Assembly: GCF_022378335.1 (NCBI RefSeq)
Contig: NZ_JAIQCI010000007.1
Coordinates: forward strand, 62,001 to 126,000
Direction of reading: 5' to 3'
Length of the DNA: 64,000 nt
Origin: Croceicoccus hydrothermalis
Lineage (GTDB): Bacteria > Pseudomonadota > Alphaproteobacteria > Sphingomonadales > Sphingomonadaceae
Positions 37,773 through 46,277 of the stretch are shown piece by piece. The notes under the pieces are model-generated. The model ran no database searches, was not told the DNA's origin, and saw nothing but the letters and a program-made list of their open reading frames with translations. The position numbers and the translations under genes were made by a program. Position 1 is the first letter of the stretch. Every line of letters begins with the position of its first letter.

Positions 37773-38392
37773 GTCACATACTCCATCAAAGCCGCCAGGA
37801 TGCGCGCCACGCTATGCGCGTGCGGCCCCTGATCGCTCACGATGCGGATAGGGGCCTGCGCATAGGCGGGGCCGCGTTTCGCCAGCAAGTCGGCCAGCAC
37901 TTCATGCGGGTCGCGCCCGATGAGCAGGGGACGCGTCTGCTTGCGCCCGACCCGTTCGGCCAGCACCTCGATCCGCGCGTCGAGCCATACGGCAATCGCA
38001 CGATCGAGGATGAGGCTGCGCGTCTCGTCATCGGCAAAGGCACCGCCGCCCGTCGCGATGACGGCGGCACGCCCGGTGTTCTCCTCGATCAGACGCGCGA
38101 TCACCCGGCGCTCGCCATCGCGAAAATGCGCCTCTCCATACTGGTCGAAGATGTCAGGGATCGGCATTTGCGCGGCTTCGGTAATGGCATCGTCGGCATC
38201 GACGAATGCGGTCGCGAGCACTTGCGCAAGCTTTCGCCCGACGGTGGACTTGCCCACACCCATGAGCCCGACCAGCACGATGGGACGATCGATCCGCGCG
38301 ATGAGCGTATCTATCGCGGCGCCGGACGGCATCGGCGGTCCCCCCGCGCCGTCATGGTCGTCCTGGTCCGAATTGTCATGCGCGTGATCCAT
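37769..38392 (-). CDS. aroK: Shikimate kinase
   Basis: ATP-dependent phosphorylation of shikimate, 207 aa including a His/Asp-rich head of about 30 residues. Walker A is VGLMGVGKSTVGRKLA; then DADDAITEAA, EAHFRDGERRVIARL, VIATGGGAF and LLIGRDPHEVLADLL. The ATG at 38392 starts MDHAHDNSDQDDH; the frame is open further upstream but that region has no family similarity and covers the divergent small gene. Confidence 0.93.
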   Translation of the reverse strand: MDHAHDNSDQDDHDGAGGPPMPSGAAIDTLIARIDRPIVLVGLMGVGKSTVGRKLAQVLATAFVDADDAITEAAQMPIPDIFDQYGEAHFRDGERRVIARLIEENTGRAAVIATGGGAFADDETRSLILDRAIAVWLDARIEVLAERVGRKQTRPLLIGRDPHEVLADLLAKRGPAYAQAPIRIVSDQGPHAHSVARILAALMEYVT

Positions 38393-38491
38393 TGCGGGAC
38401 CGCGTATAGATGGGCTAGGCGTCGGCGCAAGCGTGCGGGCGCGATTGATCGCGTGGCCGCATTGTACGAAAATGGGAACGAGCCGAACGCG

Positions 38492-38629
38492 ATGCACATT
38501 GGCAGGGGCCTGGTGGCCGCGATCATCCTCATCCTGGCGATCGTCGCCTATGCGTGGATCGACGGGGGGCGGGAGGAAACCCGCATCATCGAACAGCCGG
38601 TCGCACTGGACGAACGCAAGGCGGAATGA
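38492..38629 (+). CDS. Small single-span membrane protein, unknown
   Basis: A 45-codon frame: short basic head, one membrane helix (residues 5-22, VAAIILILAIVAYAW), then a charged tail rich in Glu/Arg. GGGAACGAG lies about 9 bp upstream as a possible ribosome site. It is divergent from aroK and 81 bp before the large secreted-protein gene on the same strand. No family recognised. Confidence 0.5.
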   Translation: MHIGRGLVAAIILILAIVAYAWIDGGREETRIIEQPVALDERKAE

Positions 38630-38710
38630 TGCGGCGAGAGAGGCCGGTGGCCCCCGCCATATCGACGGGCCGATTGACGCGAAGCGCACAATGAACAAGA
38701 GCATGCACCG

Positions 38711-40663
38711 ATGAAGACCAAAGCTCTCATAGCTCTCTTGCTGGCCAGCGCGCCGGTTCTCGCGCTTCAGGCGCAGGGCGCGCCGGAATCGCTCCTCCCG
38801 CCGGGTTTCGACGATCCGGCACCGGCGCCCACGCCCGCGCCCCGGCCGGCGCCGACATCGCGCCCGTCCCCGGCGCCCGCGCCCCGGCCCGCGCCCACAT
38901 CGCGCCCGGCGCCTACGCCTGCTCCTGCGCCTGCGACGACGTCGCGCCCCGTGGTGCAGGACATACCGGACAGCCCCGCCGCATCCGGCTCCGCCTCGCG
39001 CGGTGCATCGTCGGCGACGGCGACCCCCGCCGCGTCCGCGCCCACGAGCGGGATCGAGCGCGCGCGTGAAATCCTGCGCCGGATCAACGAGCTCGATACG
39101 CTCGATTCGGCGGACACCGACGAGATCGACGAATTGCTGGGCCTGCGTCCGAGTTTCGACATCCCGCCCGCCGCGCGTCGGTCCACGGACGAGGTCGGCC
39201 TGCTCGGCCCGGAGGAGCGCGGCATGGCGGCGTCCTCGCTCGGCAATACGGCCGGGTTATTCGTGCGCAACGTGCTCAACGGTATCGAGGGGCCGCTCGT
39301 GTCGCGCTGGGGCCATATCGCATTGCGCCGCGCGCTGGCCAGCCGGCTGGAAACGCCGTCCGGCATGGACGGGGTCGAATTCGCCGCGCTGCGCACCGCG
39401 GCGCTGTTGCGGCTTGGCGAAAGCACGGTCGCCCGCGCCATGGTGCAACAGGTCGACACCGCCGATTATTCGCCCGCGCTGATCGCGGCGGCGTATGACA
39501 GCTATCTCGCCAACGGGGACATCACCGGCGCATGTCCGATGGTGCGCCTGCACGGTGCGGAACGGGACGATGCGCAGTGGAACCTGCTGCGCGGGATATG
39601 CTCGACCTTTTCGGGCGAGACGAGCGGAATGGACCGTATCGAACGCATGTTGCGCCGCGAAGAGGCACCCGCCATCGATGCCCTGCTCGCGCAGAAATAC
39701 GCGGGCGCCTTTGGCACCGAACGCCGCGCCGTCACCGTGGAATGGGACGATGTGGATGAGTTGACGCCGTGGCGCTATGCGCTTGCCACCGCGACGGGCG
39801 GCACGGTTCCGGCCGCACTCGTTGACGCGGGCGGGCCGCGCTATGCCTATTATGCGGCGACATCGCCCAATGTCGGCCTCGGCGAACGGGCAATGGGCGC
39901 CCAGGCCGCCGCCGCCGCAGGCATATTGTCGAGCGCGGCGCTCGTCGATCTCTATTCCCAGATTTACGCGCAAACCGACATGGACGGCGATGCGGCGGCG
40001 CAGGCGAACCGGCTTCGCACCGCCTATGTCGGCACCCCGGCACAGCGGTTCGCCGCCATCCGTGAGATATGGGGCGAGCGTGCGACCGACGGCGAGGCGG
40101 CGGCGAATTACGAATCGCGCCAGGTGCTCACCGCCTATGCCGCGGCGCGACTGCTGCCGTCGGAAGAATTCGCCGAGGATGCAGGGCCGCTCATCGCCTC
40201 GATGCTGACCGCAGGGTTGGACCGCAATGCGCTGCGCTGGGCTAGCGTGGTGCCGACCGGGTCGCAAGGGTGGGCGCTGCTCTCGCTCGCCAATCCGGCC
40301 GCGGGCGAGGTCAGCGAGGGTGCGGTGCGTGACTACATGGACGTGGGGAGCGAGCGTCAGGCCGCGTTCCTCGTCGCGGGGCTGGCCGGGCTGGGCCGGC
40401 TCGACGATGGGACGAGTGCGGAACTTGCGGGCGACATGGGCTTCGACCTTGCCCGCCGGGCCCGGTGGACCCAGGCGATCACCCGTTCGGCACAGCGCCG
40501 GAATCAGCCGCTCGTCACCTATCTCGCCGCACTCGGCATGCAGGGCAGCGACTGGAGCAAGATGACGCCGCTCTACCTCTATCACATCGTGTCCGCGCTC
40601 AACGCCGCCGGCATGGGGGCGGAGGCTCGGATGATCGCGGCCGAGGCTGTCGCGCGCGCCTGA
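38711..40663 (+). CDS. Large secreted protein with Pro/Ala repeat, unknown function
   Basis: 650 aa. A signal peptide (about residues 1-21) is followed by a Pro/Ala/Thr/Ser-Arg repeat (about 36-80), then a long, mainly helical Ala-rich region with many short helix-turn units, which could be a TPR- or Sel1-like solenoid though no clear repeat consensus is visible. I recognise no enzymatic motif. A hydrophilic Pro-rich spacer after a signal peptide is typical of proteins that must cross the periplasm or peptidoglycan. xerD follows 30 bp after its stop. Confidence 0.75.
   Translation: MKTKALIALLLASAPVLALQAQGAPESLLPPGFDDPAPAPTPAPRPAPTSRPSPAPAPRPAPTSRPAPTPAPAPATTSRPVVQDIPDSPAASGSASRGASSATATPAASAPTSGIERAREILRRINELDTLDSADTDEIDELLGLRPSFDIPPAARRSTDEVGLLGPEERGMAASSLGNTAGLFVRNVLNGIEGPLVSRWGHIALRRALASRLETPSGMDGVEFAALRTAALLRLGESTVARAMVQQVDTADYSPALIAAAYDSYLANGDITGACPMVRLHGAERDDAQWNLLRGICSTFSGETSGMDRIERMLRREEAPAIDALLAQKYAGAFGTERRAVTVEWDDVDELTPWRYALATATGGTVPAALVDAGGPRYAYYAATSPNVGLGERAMGAQAAAAAGILSSAALVDLYSQIYAQTDMDGDAAAQANRLRTAYVGTPAQRFAAIREIWGERATDGEAAANYESRQVLTAYAAARLLPSEEFAEDAGPLIASMLTAGLDRNALRWASVVPTGSQGWALLSLANPAAGEVSEGAVRDYMDVGSERQAAFLVAGLAGLGRLDDGTSAELAGDMGFDLARRARWTQAITRSAQRRNQPLVTYLAALGMQGSDWSKMTPLYLYHIVSALNAAGMGAEARMIAAEAVARA
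38815..38948 (+). repeat. Pro/Ala-rich coding repeat
   Basis: Imperfect tandem copies of a CCGGCGCCCACATCGCGCCC-like unit encode alternating PAPAPRPAPTSRP stretches in the secreted protein. Length is likely variable between strains. Confidence 0.7.
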
Positions 40664-40693
40664 CATGCGTTGCGTGCGTCGGGACCGGGGCAT

Positions 40694-41653
40694 ATGGGCG
40701 TGAGCGGCGAAGCGGCCGGCGAAAGCGCACGTGCCGACCGTGCCGCGATCGACGCGTTTCTGGAAATGGCGGCGGTGGACCGGGGGGCGGCGGCCAATAC
40801 CATTGCCGCCTATCGCCGCGATCTCGATGCCGCGCGCGATGCGTTGCCCTCGCTGCTTCGCGCCGGGCCGGACGATCTTGCCGCGCTCGGCCCGCAATGG
40901 TCGGAGCTTGCGCCGTCGAGCGTGGCGCGGCGCTGCTCCGCGCTGCGGCAGTTCTATGGATTTCTGATCGATTCGCACATGCGGGACGACGACCCTTCGG
41001 GCGGACTGCCGAAACCGGCGACGCGTCGCCCCCTCCCGCGGATATTGTCCCATGCCGAGGTCGAGGCGCTGCTCCTTCGTGCGGAGGATGAGGCGGCGGA
41101 GGCGAAACCTGCGGCACTGCGCATGCTGGCATTGCTCGAACTGCTTTATGGATCGGGCCTGCGCGCCACGGAGCTTGTCTCGCTTCCGGTGAGCGCGGTG
41201 CCGCGCGATGCGCCGCTGCTGACGGTCAGGGGGAAGGGGGGGCAGGAACGGCTCGTGCCGGTAAGCGGGCGGGCGCGGGCGGCGCTCTCCGACTGGACGG
41301 CGGTGCGCGGGGCGGGTCGCGATGCGGAATCGCGCTACCTTTTCCCATCGCGCGGGTCGCATATAACCCGCGTTCGCCTGTTTCAGATGCTGCGCGAACT
41401 GGCCGCGCGCGCCGGGATCGCACCCGAATCGGTCAGCCCGCACGTGCTTCGCCATGCCTTTGCCACCCATCTGCTGGAGGGCGGGGCCGATCTGCGCGTA
41501 TTGCAAAGCCTGCTTGGCCATGCCGATATCGCGACGACGCAAATCTATACCCATGTCGATGCGGGGCGGCTCGTCTCGTTGGTCAATGCGCGGCATCCCC
41601 TGTCGCGGCATTCCGTGTCGCGGCGTTCGGGAAATGCGTCGGATACGAGTTGA
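40694..41653 (+). CDS. xerD: Site-specific tyrosine recombinase XerD
   Basis: 319-aa recombinase that, with XerC, resolves chromosome dimers at dif. N-terminal SAM-like DNA-binding domain (residues ~15-105), then the catalytic domain: Arg in GSGLRATELVSL, Lys in VRGKGGQERLVPV, H-x-x-R in SPHVLRHAFATHLLEGGADL, and the nucleophile Tyr in TQIYTHVDAGRL. Chosen start ATG at 40694; a start eight codons earlier is possible. XerD versus XerC is judged from the C-terminal part and the accA neighbour, common in alphaproteobacteria. Confidence 0.88.
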   Translation: MGVSGEAAGESARADRAAIDAFLEMAAVDRGAAANTIAAYRRDLDAARDALPSLLRAGPDDLAALGPQWSELAPSSVARRCSALRQFYGFLIDSHMRDDDPSGGLPKPATRRPLPRILSHAEVEALLLRAEDEAAEAKPAALRMLALLELLYGSGLRATELVSLPVSAVPRDAPLLTVRGKGGQERLVPVSGRARAALSDWTAVRGAGRDAESRYLFPSRGSHITRVRLFQMLRELAARAGIAPESVSPHVLRHAFATHLLEGGADLRVLQSLLGHADIATTQIYTHVDAGRLVSLVNARHPLSRHSVSRRSGNASDTS

Positions 41654-41688
41654 CCGGCGCGGCCTTCGACCCTAGCGGTTGGCGCGAA

Positions 41689-42645
41689 ATGATTAGCTAT
41701 CTCGAATTTGAAAAGCCGCTTGCCGAGCTGGAACGGCGCATCGCCGAATTGCGCGAAACTGCCGAGAAGGCGGACGTCGCAGGGGAAATGGACGGCGATA
41801 TCGCCAAGCTGCAGGCGAAGGCCGATGCGCAGCGCGCCGCGATCTATCGCAACCTGACGCCGTGGCAGAAGACCCAGGTGGCCCGCCATCCGGCCCGCCC
41901 GCATTTCGGCGATTACGTCGCCCATGCCTTCACCGATTTCGTGCCGCTTGCCGGAGACCGCGCCTTTGGCGACGATCAGGCGATCATGGGCGGTTTCGCG
42001 ACAATGGGCAAACGGCGCGTGATGCTGATCGGCCACGAAAAGGGCAATGATACGCAAAGCCGGCTGCGCCATAATTTCGGCATGGGCAAGCCGGAGGGCT
42101 ATCGCAAGGCGATCCGCCTGATGGAGCTTGCGGGGCGCTTCGGCCTCCCGGTGGTGACCCTTGTCGATACGAGCGGGGCGTTCCCCGGCATCGAAGCGGA
42201 AGAGCGCGGCCAGGCCGAGGCGATCGCCCGCGCGACGCAGGCGTGTCTCGACCTTCCCGTGCCGATGGTTGCCGTGATTGTCGGCGAGGGCGGATCGGGC
42301 GGTGCGGTGGCACTGGCCGCTGCGGAACGCGTGTTGATGATGGAGCATGCGGTCTATTCCGTGATCTCGCCCGAGGGCTGCGCCTCCATCCTGTGGCGAA
42401 CCAATGAAAAGGCGCCCGAGGCTGCCGAGGCCATGAAGGTCACGGCGCAGGATCTTCGCCGGTTTCAGGTGATCGACCGCATCGTTGCCGAACCGCTCGG
42501 CGGGGCGCATCGCGATCCCGCGACGGCATCCCGCAATCTGGCCGAGGCGATCGAGCAGGAGCTTTCCGTCCTGTCGCAACTCGACCCCGCCACGCTACAG
42601 CGTCAGCGCGCGGACCGCTTCGTCGCGATTGGATCGCTCGGCTAA
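41689..42645 (+). CDS. accA: Acetyl-CoA carboxylase carboxyltransferase alpha subunit
   Basis: Subunit of the fatty-acid-synthesis carboxylase forming malonyl-CoA, 318 aa. Seen: MISYLEFEKPLAELERRI at the N-terminus, ARHPARPHFGDYV, GHEKGNDTQSRLRHNFGM, VDTSGAFPGIEAEERGQAEAI, VGEGGSGGAVAL and VISPEGCASILWR. The ATG at 41689 matches the usual family start; a TTG at 41650 would overlap xerD and add 13 residues. Confidence 0.95.
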   Translation: MISYLEFEKPLAELERRIAELRETAEKADVAGEMDGDIAKLQAKADAQRAAIYRNLTPWQKTQVARHPARPHFGDYVAHAFTDFVPLAGDRAFGDDQAIMGGFATMGKRRVMLIGHEKGNDTQSRLRHNFGMGKPEGYRKAIRLMELAGRFGLPVVTLVDTSGAFPGIEAEERGQAEAIARATQACLDLPVPMVAVIVGEGGSGGAVALAAAERVLMMEHAVYSVISPEGCASILWRTNEKAPEAAEAMKVTAQDLRRFQVIDRIVAEPLGGAHRDPATASRNLAEAIEQELSVLSQLDPATLQRQRADRFVAIGSLG

Positions 42646-42804
42646 GCGTTGCGCCCGCCGTATGCGACGGCCGAACGATCGCGCCGACGCCGCCGGGAAC
42701 AATTGCAGTATCAGGCTGGTTTTACCCGCAATATGCCGGGTGTGGCCGCGATCCGAACGGAATGTGCCCGCCCGCGTCACGTTCGTATTGAGGAGCCTGA
42801 TCAC

Positions 42805-44316
42805 ATGCCGAACCGCCCCGCCGCCCCTTTCCCCGCGTTCCTTCGCAAGGCGCGGTTGACCGCCTTTGCATCCGTCGGCGCGCTGGCCCTGTCGAGCTGT
42901 GCGGGGACATCGACGCCGCCGGTCGTGCCGGGGCAGGCGCAGGCCATCACGCCGCAGGAAAAGCAGCAGGGCGCACAGGCGCATCCGCAGCTCGTCGCCG
43001 AATTCGGCGGTTCGTACGATGGGCCCGGCGCTGGCTATGTGCAGCAGGTGGGGCAGAACATCGCCACGCAATCCGGGCTCGCCAATGCGCAGAGCGCATA
43101 TACCGTGACCCTGCTCAATTCGCCGGTGAACAATGCTTTCGCCATTCCCGGCGGCTATATCTACACCACACGTCAGCTTGTCGGCCTGATGGACAATGAG
43201 GCCGAGCTTGCCGCCGTGCTGGGACACGAGGTCGGCCATGTCGCGGCGCGCCATTCGCAATCGCGTCAGCAAGCGGCGCAGCAAAACTCGATTCTCGGCG
43301 TGCTCGGCTCCGTGCTTTCGGGTGTGCTGCTCGGCAATAGCGCGCTCGGTCAGATCGGGCAGCAGGTCGCACAGACCGGCAGCCAGCTGCTTACCCTCGG
43401 CTATTCGCGGAGCCAGGAGCGTCAGGCCGACGATCTCGGCGTCGCCTATCTGTCGTCGGCGGGTTACGATCCGCGCGCGATGGGAATGGTGCTGCGCAGC
43501 CTTGCCGAGCAGAACGCGCTCGATGCGCGGCTGACGGGGCGGGGCGACACCAATGTCCCCGAATGGGCCTCGACGCACCCCGATCCGGCAAGCCGCGTGA
43601 ACGATGCGCTGGCCGAGGCGCAGGGCATGCCCGGCAATGTCACCAATCGCGACGTTTTCCTCAGCCGCATCAATGGCATGATGTATGGCGACGACCCGAA
43701 GCAGGGCGTGGTGAACGGCTCCACCTTCATCCATCCGGTGTTCGGGTTTCAGTTTCGCGCGCCCGACGGCTATTTCATGGTGAACGGCACGCAGGCCGTC
43801 ACGATCACCGGACAGACGGGCAAGGCGCAGCTCACCACGCGTCCCTATGGCAATAATCTCGACAGCTATATCCGCGGCGCGTTTGCCGATCTCACGCCAC
43901 AAGGGCAGCAGAATATCGTGCCGCAAGCGATACAGCGCACCACGGTCAACGGCATCGAGGCAGCGTATGGCCAGGCGCGCGTGAACAACGGGCAGTCGAA
44001 CGTGGAGGTGACCGTATTCGCCTATGAATTTTCGAACGATCAGGCGTTTCACTTCCTGACCATCACGCCGGTGGGGCAGACCGCGACGTTCAATCCCATG
44101 TTCAATTCGATGCGCCGCATTTCCTCCGCCGAGGCCAATGCCGTGAAGGCGCGCAAGGTCAGCGTCGTGACGGTGAAATCGGGCGACACCATTCGTTCGC
44201 TCGCCAACCGGATGGCGTATGACAATGCGCAGCTCGAACGGTTCCTGGTACTCAACTCGCTCGACCCGAACGCGACATTGCGTGCGGGCGAGAAAGTGAA
44301 GATCGTCACCTACTGA
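42805..44316 (+). CDS. M48-family metalloprotease lipoprotein with LysM-like tail
   Basis: 503 aa, exported: signal peptide with lipobox LSSC (about residue 32). The zinc motif is HEVGH at residues 141-145 in AAVLGHEVGHVAARHSQ, and the third ligand Glu lies in SRSQERQADDLGVAYL. The C-terminal ~50 residues (VKSGDTIRSLANRM to LRAGEKVKIV) resemble a LysM peptidoglycan-binding unit. It is related to BepA/LoiP-type envelope-quality proteases. AGGAG precedes the ATG and a strong terminator follows. Confidence 0.88.
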   Translation: MPNRPAAPFPAFLRKARLTAFASVGALALSSCAGTSTPPVVPGQAQAITPQEKQQGAQAHPQLVAEFGGSYDGPGAGYVQQVGQNIATQSGLANAQSAYTVTLLNSPVNNAFAIPGGYIYTTRQLVGLMDNEAELAAVLGHEVGHVAARHSQSRQQAAQQNSILGVLGSVLSGVLLGNSALGQIGQQVAQTGSQLLTLGYSRSQERQADDLGVAYLSSAGYDPRAMGMVLRSLAEQNALDARLTGRGDTNVPEWASTHPDPASRVNDALAEAQGMPGNVTNRDVFLSRINGMMYGDDPKQGVVNGSTFIHPVFGFQFRAPDGYFMVNGTQAVTITGQTGKAQLTTRPYGNNLDSYIRGAFADLTPQGQQNIVPQAIQRTTVNGIEAAYGQARVNNGQSNVEVTVFAYEFSNDQAFHFLTITPVGQTATFNPMFNSMRRISSAEANAVKARKVSVVTVKSGDTIRSLANRMAYDNAQLERFLVLNSLDPNATLRAGEKVKIVTY

Positions 44317-44341
44317 TTTCCTTCACTCTGACATGCAGAAA

Positions 44342-44369
44342 GGCGGCATTTTCGGATGCCGCCTTTTTT
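44342..44369 (+). terminator. Rho-independent terminator after the M48 protease gene
   Basis: GGCGGCAT (44342-44349) pairs with ATGCCGCC (44356-44363) with a 6-nt loop, then TTTTTT. Confidence 0.92.
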
Positions 44370-44383
44370 ATGCGCGAAACGAA

Positions 44384-44409
44384 ACGGGCGGCGATTGCTC
44401 GCCGCCCGT
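44384..44409 (-). terminator. Terminator of the pilin gene on the minus strand
   Basis: ACGGGCGGCGA (44384-44394) pairs perfectly with TCGCCGCCCGT (44399-44409). On the minus strand it is followed by TTTCGTTTCG, as expected for a transcript ending after the pilin at 44440. Confidence 0.75.
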
Positions 44410-44439
44410 CGTTTGTCATCGGGTCGATGGATCTGGGAA

Positions 44440-44658
44440 TTAGGCGCCGCCTTCTGCGCCAGCATCCGCACCGCCCTCACCGCCACCATCGGCGTCGCCG
44501 CCCAGCTCGGTTCCAACCTTCTCGAACGTGCCCGTCAGATTACCCCCAAGCTGGGTGAGCGCGCCGATGCATGCCACGGCGATGAGGGCGGCGATCAGGC
44601 CGTATTCGATGGCGGTTGCGCCGGATTCGTCTTTGATGATCTGATGGAAAAGCTTCAT
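44440..44658 (-). CDS. Flp/Fap-type pilin, acidic tail
   Basis: 72-aa type IVb pilin. The prepilin site is in DESGATAIEYGLIAALIAVA: cleavage after Gly leaves the ATAIEY start, followed by the hydrophobic helix. The last ~20 residues are almost only Gly, Ala, Asp and Glu, an unusual acidic tail for such a short pilin. AGGAGA lies upstream of the ATG. The tad/cpa assembly genes are not in the window. A second pilin lies 134 bp upstream. Confidence 0.9.
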   Translation of the reverse strand: MKLFHQIIKDESGATAIEYGLIAALIAVACIGALTQLGGNLTGTFEKVGTELGGDADGGGEGGADAGAEGGA

Positions 44659-44791
44659 GGTTGGTCTCCTGACTCCAAAACTCGATTGCGCCGTTCAAAT
44701 TACGGTCTGGCGAATTTCGTATTGCCCCCATTCCGTTGAGATCGCGCCATTCGATGGATACGGGGAATTACTAAATAAATCGTAAATTCGA

Positions 44792-44977
44792 TTAACCCTT
44801 CTTTTCGACGGCATTCTGCGTGCGTGTCGATACGCCGTCCCACATTCCAATCGTGCCTGAGGCGAAAAAGATCAGCGAACCGATGAGGCCGATGACCAAG
44901 ACGGCTGCAATCAGGCCGTATTCCACCGCGGTCGCACCGCTCTCATCACGCCATATTGCCCTGGTACAGCTGATCAC
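44792..44977 (-). CDS. Flp/Fap-type pilin 2
   Basis: 61-aa type IVb pilin: IWRDESGATAVEYGLIAAVLVIGLIGSLIFF holds the prepilin cleavage site and helix, and the short tail WDGVSTRTQNAVEKKG is basic, unlike the neighbouring copy. The start is a GTG at 44977 with GAGGAG just upstream. It precedes the other pilin in the direction of transcription, so the two may share a transcript. Confidence 0.88.
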   Translation of the reverse strand: MISCTRAIWRDESGATAVEYGLIAAVLVIGLIGSLIFFASGTIGMWDGVSTRTQNAVEKKG

Positions 44978-45097
44978 TGGGCGCTCCTCTATGTTGCGGC
45001 GGGTCTTTTCTTCAGATGCGCGGCATGGGATGCAGCAAAGCTGTTAAGCTTTGGTTGAGCGGCCCCTCGGGCTGACGCACGGGGGGATGGGAAAGCG

Positions 45098-45508
45098 ATG
45101 GCACCGATTATTGTTGTGGCCGGCGCGCTGATCGGTCCCGATGGCCGGATCGCGATGCACAGGCGGCCCGAGGGCAAGCATCATGGCGGCCTCTGGGAAT
45201 TTCCGGGCGGAAAGGTCGACGCGGGCGAGCAGCCGGACGCTGCGCTCGCCCGTGAACTGCATGAGGAACTGGCCATCGTGGTTGCGCCGGACGATTGCGT
45301 GCCGACCGGCTTTGCGTCCTCGCCCACGGGCGGGCCGGACGGTCGGGGAATCGTGCTGCTTCTCTATATCTGCCGACGCTGGTCCGGCACGCCGGATCCG
45401 CAGGAAGGCGGAAGTCTCCAATGGACCGTGGCGGACATGCTGGACACACTCGCGCTCGCGCCGCTCGACCGGGAACTCTTGCGATTCCGGGAATTTCTCG
45501 TTCTCTGA
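45098..45508 (+). CDS. NUDIX hydrolase, MutT-like
   Basis: 136-aa NUDIX protein. The box GGKVDAGEQPDAALARELHEEL fits G-x5-E-x7-R-E-x2-E-E. IAMHRRPEGKHHGGLWEFPG at the start and the short length match MutT-type 8-oxo-dGTP pyrophosphatases, which clear oxidised nucleotides. It precedes the tRNA-Arg gene. Substrate is inferred from the family only. Confidence 0.87.
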   Translation: MAPIIVVAGALIGPDGRIAMHRRPEGKHHGGLWEFPGGKVDAGEQPDAALARELHEELAIVVAPDDCVPTGFASSPTGGPDGRGIVLLLYICRRWSGTPDPQEGGSLQWTVADMLDTLALAPLDRELLRFREFLVL

Positions 45509-45529
45509 TAATTTTGTTACAGACAGGGC

Positions 45530-45558
45530 TTGCCAATGTTCGGCGTGCCGACTATCTG
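45530..45558 (+). promoter_or_regulatory. Sigma-70 promoter of tRNA-Arg
   Basis: TTGCCA (45530-45535), a 17-bp spacer and TATCTG (45553-45558) lie 13 bp before the tRNA gene, the expected geometry for a stable-RNA promoter. Confidence 0.65.
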
Positions 45559-45570
45559 CCTCCCCACGAC

Positions 45571-45647
45571 GCGCCCGTAGCTCAGCTGGATAGAGTACCT
45601 GACTACGAATCAGGTGGCCGGAGGTTCGAATCCTTCCGGGCGCGCCA
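45571..45647 (+). tRNA. tRNA-Arg, anticodon ACG
   Basis: 77-nt cloverleaf: acceptor GCGCCCG (45571-45577) pairs with CGGGCGC (45637-45643); D arm with TAGCTCAGCTGGATA; anticodon stem CCTGA/TCAGG around loop CTACGAA giving anticodon ACG; T arm GGTTCGAATCC. Discriminator G and an encoded CCA end the gene at 45647. Confidence 0.97.
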
Positions 45648-45655
45648 CGAAATCA

Positions 45656-45688
45656 GGCCGCTCCTTCGAATGAGGGAGCGGCCTTTTT
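45656..45688 (+). terminator. Rho-independent terminator after tRNA-Arg
   Basis: GGCCGCTCC (45656-45664) pairs with GGAGCGGCC (45675-45683), followed by TTTTT. Confidence 0.92.
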
Positions 45689-45785
45689 CATGGCCGTCTT
45701 TCGGGTCCGGGGTGAAGCGTCCGCCTGCTCGGAACCGCATCTCGCTTCGCCTGTTCCATAGCGAAAGATGCAAGGAGAAACGCGC

Positions 45786-46277
45786 ATGTCCGACAAGACC
45801 GACATTTTCGATCGTTTGAAACAGGATCACGACGATCATCGCAAGCTGCTCGAAAAAATGGCCAGCACGTCGGGGGAAAGCGAAGAGCGCGCCGATCTCC
45901 TCGCGCAATTCACGCGCGAGGTTAAGAGCCACGCCGCGGCCGAGGAGCAGGCGCTTTATTCCACCATGCTGCGCAAGCCCGAAACGACGGGCGAAACCCG
46001 CCACTCCGTCGCTGAGCATCACGAGATCGAGGAAATGCTCAACGATCTGGCGGCGACGGACATGTCGTCGAGCGCGTGGATGTCCAAGTTCAAGGATCTG
46101 CGCCACGATTACGAACATCATATCGACGAGGAGGAGGAGGACCACTTCCCCGATTTTGCGAACTATCTGACCGAGGATGACATCGCGCACATGCGATCCG
46201 TGTTCGACCGCCGCAAGGAGGCGGAAAAGGACCACGCCGAGGTCACGCCCGAAAAGATGGAAGACGCAAAGGAGTGA
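45786..46277 (+). CDS. Hemerythrin (HHE)-domain protein
   Basis: 163-aa four-helix-bundle protein with diiron-type ligands: DHDDHRKLLEKM, SHAAAEEQALY, VAEHHEIEEML and YEHHIDEEEEDHFP supply the His/Glu residues in the family order. Such proteins sense or store oxygen, NO or iron. The ATG at 45786 has AAGGAG upstream. Its stop overlaps the GTG start of the phospholipase D-like gene, so the two are coupled. Confidence 0.88.
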   Translation: MSDKTDIFDRLKQDHDDHRKLLEKMASTSGESEERADLLAQFTREVKSHAAAEEQALYSTMLRKPETTGETRHSVAEHHEIEEMLNDLAATDMSSSAWMSKFKDLRHDYEHHIDEEEEDHFPDFANYLTEDDIAHMRSVFDRRKEAEKDHAEVTPEKMEDAKE

